From contig SMXJ01000048.1 of assembly GCA_004356305.1 (NCBI GenBank), positions 1 to 5,525 of the forward strand: 5,525 bases of DNA. Direction: 5' to 3'. Shown here one piece after another: positions 1 to 5,525 of this stretch. This stretch comes from Bacteroidota bacterium. Lineage in GTDB: Bacteria; Bacteroidota; Bacteroidia; Flavobacteriales; Flavobacteriaceae. Within the stretch, counting starts at the first letter, position 1. Each line of letters begins with the position of its first letter. A program made the position numbers and the translations under genes. The notes under the pieces were generated by a model. That model worked only from the letters and a program-made list of their open reading frames with translations, was not told where the DNA came from and made no database searches.

Positions 1-712
1 CCGTATAATCGCTCAAACTACCCCCTAAATTTATGGCGAGATTCCAAATTCTATCGATATGTTCTTGTGAGGCTGCCACAACACCGGCGCAAATATCGCT
101 GTGTCCTCCCATATATTTCGTCGCGCTGTGGATCATGATATCAATACCGAAATCTACCGGATTTTGATTCACCGGCGACGCAAATGTATTGTCGATCATG
201 GTTACGATCCCACGCTCTTTCGCAATACGAGAGATCATCTCCAGATCGGTGATGGACATCAACGGGTTGGACGGGGATTCGACGTAAATCACTTTGGTGT
301 TTTCTCTTAATTCTGAAGTAAAATCGGTTTCAGAATAACCTCTGGCGAAAGAATATTCAATTCCGAATTTATCAAACTCCTCCACAACAAAATTATAAGT
401 GCCTCCGTACAAGGATTTAGGCAAGACAATATGATCTCCTTTTTGCAAGAATGCAAGCAGTGAATGGCTTATCGCCGCCATCCCGCTCCCGAAGATCAAA
501 CCCGCCTCACATTTCTCCAGAGCAGCGATCTTTTTACCGAGCGCCTCTTGATTCGGGGTGTTAAAATAACGGGGATATCGCTTCACTTCCACATCTTCAT
601 AGGCGTACGAACTCGACATAAATAAAGGGGATGTCGCGCCTTTGAACTGTTCATCCTTCAACCTGCCAACATGAGTACAGATGGTATTGATTCCTAATTT
701 ATTGGGTTTCAT
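1..712 (-). CDS. PLP-dependent trans-sulfuration family enzyme (Cys/Met metabolism), 5' part only
   Basis: Reading the minus strand from an ATG at 712-710 gives 237 uninterrupted residues to the window edge; an in-frame TAG lies just upstream (734-736), so the start is well bounded. This is roughly the first 60% of a family of about 380-400 residues. Visible fold-type I features are Y46 and R48 (the YxR that contacts the PLP phosphate of the neighbouring subunit), GSGMAA at 75-80, Y102 in LYGGTY (stacks on the PLP ring), SPSNP at 146-150, D174 in IDNTF (PLP ring nitrogen) and K199 in HSATKYMGGHSD (Schiff-base lysine). The family makes or splits cystathionine, methionine, homocysteine or O-acyl-homoserine in the cytoplasm. 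The substrate cannot be fixed: the usual NPT after YxR is replaced by FNTPNQ, and by eye alignment to E. coli cystathionine gamma-synthase D45, R49 and R106 become R45, Y49 and N107. Family membership is near certain; calling it a synthase, beta-lyase or gamma-lyase would be a guess. It is divergent from hutI, 62 bp apart. Confidence 0.9.
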   Translation of the reverse strand, partial: MKPNKLGINTICTHVGRLKDEQFKGATSPLFMSSSYAYEDVEVKRYPRYFNTPNQEALGKKIAALEKCEAGLIFGSGMAAISHSLLAFLQKGDHIVLPKSLYGGTYNFVVEEFDKFGIEYSFARGYSETDFTSELRENTKVIYVESPSNPLMSITDLEMISRIAKERGIVTMIDNTFASPVNQNPVDFGIDIMIHSATKYMGGHSDICAGVVAASQEHIDRIWNLAINLGGSLSDYT

Positions 713-750
713 CTGGTAATAATTTTTGAACCTCTAAGGTATTGATTCCT
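683..750. repeat. 13-bp direct repeat GGTATTGATTCCT spanning the trans-sulfuration gene start
   Basis: GGTATTGATTCCT occurs exactly at 683-695, inside the trans-sulfuration gene (on the coding strand the codons for Gly7-Ile-Asn-Thr10), and again at 738-750 in the intergenic region, 55 bp apart. Similarity extends weakly on one side: on the minus strand both copies are preceded by AAACC and an A-rich stretch. It may be a remnant of a small duplication of the gene's 5' end, or a paired protein-binding site. Confidence 0.6.
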
Positions 751-774
751 TTTTAGGTTTGCTATATTTAGCAA
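713..774. promoter_or_regulatory. Divergent control region between the trans-sulfuration gene and hutI
   Basis: These 62 bp must carry the start signals of both flanking genes unless promoters lie inside the coding regions. Neither side has a clear Shine-Dalgarno sequence, as is common in Bacteroidota. A possible hutI -7 element is TAATTTTT followed by G at 720-728 (one base off TAnnTTTG), which would start transcription around 733-736 and leave a leader of about 40 nt. On the minus strand TACCTTAG (741-734) is also one base off the consensus. Neither has a convincing TTTG -33 element at the usual 19-21 bp spacing, so both are weak calls. Confidence 0.4.
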
Positions 775-775
775 A
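758..775. promoter_or_regulatory. Perfect 7-bp inverted repeat abutting the hutI start codon
   Basis: TTTGCTA (758-764), a 4-nt spacer TATT (765-768) and TAGCAAA (769-775) form a perfect inverted repeat whose last base is the A of the hutI ATG. In DNA it could be an operator for a dimeric regulator. If transcription starts upstream of it, the RNA could fold into a hairpin next to the start codon and limit ribosome entry. The repeat is plain in the sequence; its role is inference. Confidence 0.5.
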
Positions 776-2010
776 TGAAACTTTTGTTGACAAACATCAA
801 AGAATTGTTACAAGTTCGGGATAATGCGCCATCCAAAGTGAGCGGTCTTGAAATGAAACATCTCCCCACGATAAAAAATGCATGGTTACTATTTGAAGAT
901 GATATAATTACCGACTTCGGAAATATGGACAACCCCGGTGAATTATCCGAGGATAATACCCTGGATTGCACCGGAAAAATAGTGCTCCCTGCCTGGTGTG
1001 ACTCCCATACTCACCTGGTGTATGCCGGAAACAGGGAACAGGAGTTTGTGGATAGGATCAACGGATTGAGCTACCGGGAAATTGCCGAAAAAGGAGGTGG
1101 AATCCTGAACAGTGCGAAAAAACTTCAGAATACAACCGAAGATGACCTCTATAAACAATCGGCTAAACGGCTCGAAGAAGTCATACAACTGGGTACAGGA
1201 GCCATCGAAATAAAAAGCGGTTACGGTTTGACCACCGAGGCTGAAATGAAAATGCTACGGGTGGTAAAAAGACTCTCCGACAATTATCCCATCGCCATTA
1301 AAACGACCTTTTTGGGAGCCCACGCCATACCTTCGGAATATGAAAATAATAAGGACGGTTATCTCGATCTGATTTGCGACGAGATGCTTCCAAAAATAGC
1401 TACCGAGGGGTTAGCCGATTATATCGACATTTTTTGTGAGGAAGGTTACTTTTCGGTAGCTGATACAAACAGACTGCTTCAAGAAGGTAAAAAATACGAT
1501 CTAGTTCCAAAAATACATGTGAACCAGTTCAATGCCTTAGGCGGAGTTGCAGCCGGGGTTACAAACAATGCGCTGAGTGTTGATCACCTGGAAGTGGTGA
1601 CCGATGAGGATATTTCGGCCTTGCAAGACAGCCAGACAATGCCTGTGGCACTTCCCTCCTGCTCTTACTTTCTGGGTATTCCCTATACTCCGGGGAGACA
1701 ACTTATAGACGCCGGACTACCATTGGCTTTGGCAACCGATTATAACCCGGGTTCTGCGCCCAGCGGTAACATGAACTTCGTAGTTGCAACCGCATGCATC
1801 AAAATGAACCTTTCACCCGAGGAAGCCATTAATGCGGCAACGATCAATGGGGCGTATGCGATGGGTTTAAGTGATACCCACGGAAGTATTACCAAAGGAA
1901 AAGTGGCGAACCTGATCATCACAAAAGAGATTCCCTCTTATGGGTATTTGCCCTATGCCTTTGGAAGTGATCTGATAGATACGGTGATCATCAACGGAAA
2001 ACCGATCTAG
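775..2010 (+). CDS. hutI: Imidazolonepropionase
   Basis: A complete 411-residue protein of normal family length. It catalyses the third step of histidine breakdown in the cytoplasm, hydrolysing 4-imidazolone-5-propanoate to N-formimino-L-glutamate. It belongs to the metal-dependent amidohydrolase superfamily (TIM barrel with a flanking beta-sandwich). Visible signatures are the metal-binding HxH in CDSHTH (H78, H80), H248 in KIHVNQ and D322 in ATDYNPGS. Substrate-side residues matching the Bacillus subtilis enzyme are R87 (AGNR), Y150 (KSGYG), H183 (GAHAIP) and H271 (SVDHLE). The position equivalent to B. subtilis E252 is Q251, and the residue before it is N250 where many homologues have D or E. 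The start at 775 fits because family-like sequence (MKLLLTNIKELLQV) begins at once. Its product is the substrate of the formiminotransferase encoded 2.3 kb downstream, but a minus-strand peptidase gene separates them, so the two are not one operon. It ends 7 bp from the convergent peptidase stop codon. Confidence 0.97.
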   Translation: MKLLLTNIKELLQVRDNAPSKVSGLEMKHLPTIKNAWLLFEDDIITDFGNMDNPGELSEDNTLDCTGKIVLPAWCDSHTHLVYAGNREQEFVDRINGLSYREIAEKGGGILNSAKKLQNTTEDDLYKQSAKRLEEVIQLGTGAIEIKSGYGLTTEAEMKMLRVVKRLSDNYPIAIKTTFLGAHAIPSEYENNKDGYLDLICDEMLPKIATEGLADYIDIFCEEGYFSVADTNRLLQEGKKYDLVPKIHVNQFNALGGVAAGVTNNALSVDHLEVVTDEDISALQDSQTMPVALPSCSYFLGIPYTPGRQLIDAGLPLALATDYNPGSAPSGNMNFVVATACIKMNLSPEEAINAATINGAYAMGLSDTHGSITKGKVANLIITKEIPSYGYLPYAFGSDLIDTVIINGKPI

Positions 2011-2017
2011 ATTTTTA

Positions 2018-4159
2018 TTAGTTAAATCCTTTCTTTTTAAGTAGCGATTCAATTTCAGGAGCTCTTCCGAGAAAATCTTTGTATAGGTCCATCCCCGATT
2101 TTGAACCTCCATCGCTCAACATTTTACGAAATTTCTTAGCTAATTCCGGGTCGAAGATATCGCCTGTTTTCTTAAATTCATTAAAAGTATCGGCATCCAA
2201 TACTTCACTCCATAAATAACTGTAATACCCGGCCGAATATCCTCCGGAGAATATATGTGCGTAGTAAGTGCTTCGGTAACGAGGAATAATCTCATCTATT
2301 AGTCCGATTTTATCCATAGCTTCTTTTTCAAATGTACGCACGTCTTTTTCATTCGGTTCTGTTAACGAATGCCAATTCATATCTAAATAAGCAGCAGCCA
2401 TATACTCAACCGTTCTGAATCCTTCATTAAAACTATTGGCGGCATTCATTTTTTGTATCATCTCCGCCGGGATCACTTCACCAGTTATATAGTGCTTTGC
2501 ATATAATGCCAATACCTCGGGTTCACTCATCCAGTTTTCCATCACCTGGGAAGGAAATTCAACAAAATCACGGGGCACATTCGTTCCGGATAAGGAACGG
2601 TATTTTACATTGGATAATAATCCATGTAAAGCATGTCCAAATTCATGAAACAAAGTTTGTGCTTCTCTAAACGACAAAAGGGAAGGAGTGTCGCTCGTCG
2701 GTGGAGGAAAGTTGAAATTATTTGTAACTATTGGAGTTACAAATCCGTTCATATTTGATTGCATTCTCAATTCGTTCATCCAGGCACCTCCCCTTTTACT
2801 TTCACGAGTAAAGAAATCCATATAAATTACTCCAATATGAGTGCCGTCTGCTTCTAATACTTCAAAAACTTGTTGGTCTTCATGCCATTTAGGGGCATTA
2901 TCAATAGTTTTAAAAGTTAAACCGAATAATTTATCAGCCAGCATAAAAACTCCTTCACGAACGGCGTTAAATTCGAAATAAGGACGTGTTTCATCTTCAT
3001 TGAAATTATAGCGCTCAGCCCTGATTTTATCTACATAATAACGCCAATCACTTCCTCTGAAATCGCCTTCAATTCCTTCGCTTCTCATCATATTTGCCAA
3101 AGCTTCACGGTCCTTAATAGCCATATTTAACGCAGAAGACCAAAGCTTGTCCATCAGATCATAAACCGCAGCGGGAGTTTGAGACATATTATCAGATAAC
3201 ACATAATCGGCGTGTGATCTATAACCCAAAAGGTTCGCTTTTTCCAGACGCAACGAGCTCATTTCCAGAATTATTTCCTTATTGTCCTTTTCATTATCAT
3301 TATCGCCACGCATCGCATATCCTTGAAAAAGCTTTTCTCTGTTCTCTCTATTGGGAGAGGATTGCAAATAAGGATTAATACTAGGTCTCTGAAGCGTGAA
3401 GACCCATCCGGAATCATAGCCTCTTTTTTTAGCTTCTTCTGTCGCTGAAGCCTTTAAACTTCCGGAAATAGTACCCAGGTCTTTTTCGTCGGTTATATGC
3501 AGGCCGAAATCATTGGTTTCATCTAACAAATTATCTCCAAATTTTGTGGATAATTCTGATAAACGCCTATTGATTGTTTTGAGACGATCCTTGTTCGCTC
3601 CTTCCAGATTAACTCCGGATCTAACATATCGTTTATAGGCTTCTTCAAGAAGAAATAATTCTTCAGCAGGCAAATCAAGTCCTTCTCTTTGTTCATATAC
3701 TGTATTTATTCGTTCAAAAAGTTCTGTGTTTAATAGAATTTCATCAAAATGAGCCGTTAATTCGGGTGAAATTATTTTTCTTGCTTCTTTTAATACATCA
3801 TCCGTATTTGCCGAACTTACAGCGTAAAAAGCATTTGAAATTCTGCTTAATAATATACCACTGGCTTCAAGAGCTTCTATGGTGTTTTTAAAAGTTGCGT
3901 CCTCTTCATTATCGACAATAACATCAATTTCTTCATTGTGTAATCTCATGGCCTCTCTGGTGGCAGGTAAATAATCTTCACTCTTTATTTCATCAAATGG
4001 GGGAACTCCAAATGGTGTGTCCCATTCAGCCAATAAGGGATTAACAATCACAACGGTTTCTGTTTTAGTTTCGTTCTTACAAGATAGGAATAGAAAAATA
4101 CCTAAAATTGCTGCTATTAATACTCTGCTCATTTCTAATAATTTTAATTGCTTAAACAT
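2018..4159 (-). CDS. dcp: M3-family zinc metallopeptidase, dipeptidyl carboxypeptidase (Dcp) type, predicted lipoprotein
   Basis: A complete 713-residue protein, a little longer than the ~680 residues of E. coli Dcp because of an N-terminal signal segment. Dcp removes C-terminal dipeptides from short peptides. The zinc site is HEFGH (H505, E506, H509) with third ligand E534 in DFVEFPSQ, 28 residues after the catalytic glutamate. HIFSGGY...Y (H635, Y641, Y648) has the spacing of the Dcp substrate-binding H601, Y607 and Y614. The N-terminal part (NPLLAEWDTPFG, then EALEASGILLSRI) resembles Dcp more than oligopeptidase A. Residues 11-26 are a hydrophobic stretch ending in FLFLSC; C27 is a probable lipid-attachment cysteine, followed by a charged, T/E-rich linker, so the protein is probably anchored to an envelope membrane. 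Met10 (codon 4132-4130) is an alternative start that would still leave a short signal peptide. GC is lower than in the neighbours. The family call is firm; envelope location is predicted. Confidence 0.94.
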   Translation of the reverse strand: MFKQLKLLEMSRVLIAAILGIFLFLSCKNETKTETVVIVNPLLAEWDTPFGVPPFDEIKSEDYLPATREAMRLHNEEIDVIVDNEEDATFKNTIEALEASGILLSRISNAFYAVSSANTDDVLKEARKIISPELTAHFDEILLNTELFERINTVYEQREGLDLPAEELFLLEEAYKRYVRSGVNLEGANKDRLKTINRRLSELSTKFGDNLLDETNDFGLHITDEKDLGTISGSLKASATEEAKKRGYDSGWVFTLQRPSINPYLQSSPNRENREKLFQGYAMRGDNDNEKDNKEIILEMSSLRLEKANLLGYRSHADYVLSDNMSQTPAAVYDLMDKLWSSALNMAIKDREALANMMRSEGIEGDFRGSDWRYYVDKIRAERYNFNEDETRPYFEFNAVREGVFMLADKLFGLTFKTIDNAPKWHEDQQVFEVLEADGTHIGVIYMDFFTRESKRGGAWMNELRMQSNMNGFVTPIVTNNFNFPPPTSDTPSLLSFREAQTLFHEFGHALHGLLSNVKYRSLSGTNVPRDFVEFPSQVMENWMSEPEVLALYAKHYITGEVIPAEMIQKMNAANSFNEGFRTVEYMAAAYLDMNWHSLTEPNEKDVRTFEKEAMDKIGLIDEIIPRYRSTYYAHIFSGGYSAGYYSYLWSEVLDADTFNEFKKTGDIFDPELAKKFRKMLSDGGSKSGMDLYKDFLGRAPEIESLLKKKGFN

Positions 4160-4226
4160 ACGTCATATTACTCATAAACTCCATACTTACCCCCAATAAA
4201 TTAACAGTATTTATAGTTTTTAACGC

Positions 4227-4278
4227 ACCCTGTCGAATTGAATGGAAATTTTATTTTTTATATAAACCCTGTCCAATT
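4227..4278. repeat. 13-bp direct repeat ACCCTGTCSAATT upstream of the formiminotransferase gene
   Basis: ACCCTGTCGAATT at 4227-4239 and ACCCTGTCCAATT at 4266-4278 match at 12 of 13 positions, with starts 39 bp apart. GC-rich ACCCTGTC stands out in otherwise AT-rich DNA. The second copy ends 14 bp before the candidate -7 box, covering the place where the -33 element should lie. A pair of activator or repressor sites is a reasonable reading, but no regulator is identified. Confidence 0.5.
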
Positions 4279-4292
4279 TCAAAAACAAATTC

Positions 4293-4300
4293 TAATTTTG
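4293..4300 (+). promoter_or_regulatory. Candidate Bacteroidota -7 box (TAATTTTG) for the formiminotransferase gene
   Basis: TAATTTTG is an exact match to the TAnnTTTG -7 consensus of the Bacteroidota primary sigma factor. It would place the transcription start near 4306-4308, giving a leader of about 12 nt before the ATG at 4319. The -33 element is poor: TGTC at 4270-4273 lies at the right distance but matches TTTG weakly, which fits a promoter needing an activator. Confidence 0.45.
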
Positions 4301-4318
4301 GAATTCAATCAGACAACC

Positions 4319-5525
4319 ATGCAGAAACAACTTATAGAATGTGTTCCGAATATTAGTGAAGGACGCGACACCAAAAAAATACAAGAAATTGCACATTCGG
4401 TAGATGCGGTAGAGGGTGTTAAGTTATTGGACATCGATCCGGGTAAGGGCACCAACAGAACCGTTATTACTTTTGTAGGAGAACCCGAAGCCGTTATCGA
4501 AGCGGCTTTCCGGCTTATAAAAAAATCGTCTGAATTGATCGATATGAGTACACACAGTGGTGAACATCCCCGGTTTGGAGCTACCGATGTTTGTCCGTTG
4601 GTTCCCATCTCCAATATTACCATCGAAGAAACTGCCGAATATGCACATAAACTCGGGGAAAGGGTTGGTAAGGAACTCGGGATTCCAGGTTATTTCTATG
4701 AAAGTGCCGCTAAACAAGAAAACAGGAGGAATTTATCCAATTGTCGTTCTGGTGAATACGAAGGACTTCCAAAAAAATTATCGGATCCGGATTGGAAACC
4801 GGATTTTGGCCCGGCGGAATTCAATGAAAATGTTGCGAAATCGGGGGCGACGGCTATTTCGGCACGCGATTTTTTAATAGCCTACAACGTCAATTTAAAT
4901 ACGACTTCCACGCGAAGAGCCAATGCTATCGCTTTCGATATTCGGGAAGCAGGACGTGTAAAACGCGAAGGGAACCCCATCACCGGTAAAAAAATATTGG
5001 ATAAGAATGGCGAGCCGGTTCGTGAACCGGGGAAGCTGAAAGCTGTAAAAGGGATTGGATGGTATATCGAGGAATATGGCATTGCCCAAATATCTTATAA
5101 TCTCACAAATATCTCGATCACCTCTATGCATGTAGCTTTTGACGAGACTTGCAAAGTCGCAGATGAACGTGGTTTGCGTGTCACCGGATCTGAATTGATC
5201 GGCTTGATCCCCTTGCAAGCGATGCTGGATGCGGCCGATTTTTACCTCAGAAAGCAAAATCGTTCTTTGGGAATCGCCGAAAGTGAAAAGATAAAAATAG
5301 CCGTCAAATCGCTGGGGTTGGACGATCTGAAACCCTTCCATCCGGAGAAAAAGATCATCGAATATATGTTAGCTGATGGAGAGAAAAAGCTGGTTAATCT
5401 TAAGTTGGATGACTTTGCAGATGAGACTGCGGGAGAATCTATGGCACCGGGTGGTGGTTCCATTGCTGCTTATGTAGGTACCCTAGGTGTTGCCCTGGGA
5501 ACCATGGTTGCCAATTTATCTGCCC
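4319..5525 (+). CDS. ftcD: Formiminotransferase-cyclodeaminase (bifunctional), 5' part only
   Basis: 402 residues are read without interruption from the ATG at 4319 to the window edge; the whole protein is probably about 550-570 residues. The formiminotransferase part transfers the formimino group of N-formimino-L-glutamate to tetrahydrofolate, releasing glutamate; the cyclodeaminase part closes the ring to 5,10-methenyl-tetrahydrofolate and releases ammonia. The N-subdomain starts with LIECVPNISEGRD (5-17) and contains HSGEHPRFGATD (79-90), where H83 corresponds to the catalytic H82 of the pig enzyme, then NLSNCRSGEYEGL (138-150). The C-subdomain begins near ARDFLIAYNVNLNTT (182-196) and continues past IGWYIEEYGIAQIS (246-259). 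The cyclodeaminase domain starts after a linker near 355, with the glycine-rich APGGGSIAAYVG at 376-387. The fused arrangement is therefore seen directly. The start suits the family, whose members begin close to this motif. With hutI it gives two consecutive histidine-degradation steps in one window; other hut genes may follow downstream. Confidence 0.96.
   Translation, partial: MQKQLIECVPNISEGRDTKKIQEIAHSVDAVEGVKLLDIDPGKGTNRTVITFVGEPEAVIEAAFRLIKKSSELIDMSTHSGEHPRFGATDVCPLVPISNITIEETAEYAHKLGERVGKELGIPGYFYESAAKQENRRNLSNCRSGEYEGLPKKLSDPDWKPDFGPAEFNENVAKSGATAISARDFLIAYNVNLNTTSTRRANAIAFDIREAGRVKREGNPITGKKILDKNGEPVREPGKLKAVKGIGWYIEEYGIAQISYNLTNISITSMHVAFDETCKVADERGLRVTGSELIGLIPLQAMLDAADFYLRKQNRSLGIAESEKIKIAVKSLGLDDLKPFHPEKKIIEYMLADGEKKLVNLKLDDFADETAGESMAPGGGSIAAYVGTLGVALGTMVANLSA

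Larger units (their letters stand above)
4160..4318. promoter_or_regulatory. Divergent control region between dcp and the formiminotransferase gene
   Basis: This 159-bp AT-rich stretch holds no gene. It separates the divergent peptidase and formiminotransferase-cyclodeaminase genes and should contain promoters for both. It carries the -7 box and the direct repeat listed separately. On the peptidase side TAAGTATG (minus strand, 4189-4182) is one base off the Bacteroidota -7 consensus, but I see no TTTG at the expected distance upstream of it. Confidence 0.6.

Noticed and set aside
101..310. Plus-strand open frame of 69 codons near the left edge
   Set aside because: It is antisense to the PLP-lysine region of the trans-sulfuration gene and resembles no protein I recognise.
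763..770. TATATTTA as the -7 box of hutI
   Set aside because: It matches TAnnTTTG at 7 of 8 positions but would start transcription at the hutI start codon itself, giving a leaderless message, and has no TTTG at the right spacing. It also forms the middle of the palindrome.
943..1188. Minus-strand open frame of 81 codons inside hutI
   Set aside because: It lies wholly antisense to a clearly real gene and the translation has no recognisable domain.
1985..2030. Shared bidirectional terminator between hutI and the peptidase gene
   Set aside because: The best stem is CGG-AAAA-CCG (3 bp), too weak, and the 8-bp ATCTAGAT palindrome cannot form a stable hairpin.
4557..4877. Plus-strand open frame of 106 codons in another frame inside ftcD
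   Set aside because: The ftcD frame here carries conserved family motifs (GEHPRFGATD, ARDFL), so the alternative frame is a shadow.
4882..5463. Several minus-strand open frames opposite ftcD
   Set aside because: They overlap each other and a conserved gene on the other strand, and their translations look compositionally arbitrary.
1..5525. A novel defence, mobile or secretion system
   Set aside because: All four genes belong to well-known metabolic or peptidase families, and no repeats, integrases, toxins or accessory proteins are present.

Overview
The window looks like a chromosomal fragment from a member of the Bacteroidota, most likely a flavobacterium. The protein sequences have the character of that group, Shine-Dalgarno sequences are weak or absent, and a TAnnTTTG-type -7 box lies upstream of the last gene. 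Base composition is moderately AT-rich. No RNA gene, mobile element, CRISPR array or phage gene was seen.

Layout: (1) Bases 1-712, minus strand, hold the N-terminal 237 residues of a PLP-dependent enzyme of the trans-sulfuration (Cys/Met metabolism) family. The gene runs off the left edge. (2) Bases 713-774 are a short divergent intergenic region with a perfect 7-bp inverted repeat that touches the next start codon. (3) Bases 775-2010, plus strand, hold a complete imidazolonepropionase (hutI). (4) Bases 2018-4159, minus strand, hold a complete M3-family zinc peptidase of the dipeptidyl carboxypeptidase (Dcp) type with a lipoprotein-like signal peptide. It converges tail-to-tail on hutI with only 7 bp between stop codons. 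(5) Bases 4160-4318 are a second divergent intergenic region with a good -7 box and a 13-bp direct repeat. (6) Bases 4319-5525, plus strand, hold the first 402 residues of a bifunctional formiminotransferase-cyclodeaminase, which runs off the right edge.

How the genes work together: HutI converts 4-imidazolone-5-propanoate to N-formimino-L-glutamate. Formiminotransferase-cyclodeaminase then moves the formimino group to tetrahydrofolate and releases glutamate and ammonia. They are consecutive steps of histidine breakdown, by the folate-dependent branch rather than the HutE/HutF/HutG branches. The peptidase sits between them on the opposite strand and has a visibly lower GC content. It could supply histidine-containing dipeptides, or it could simply be inserted there; the sequence does not decide this. 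The trans-sulfuration enzyme shares a control region with hutI but has no evident metabolic link to it.

I do not see an undescribed biological system here. The points worth a second look are active-site substitutions in the trans-sulfuration enzyme, the HVNQ motif of HutI, the repeats in the two divergent control regions, and the low-GC peptidase splitting the histidine genes.
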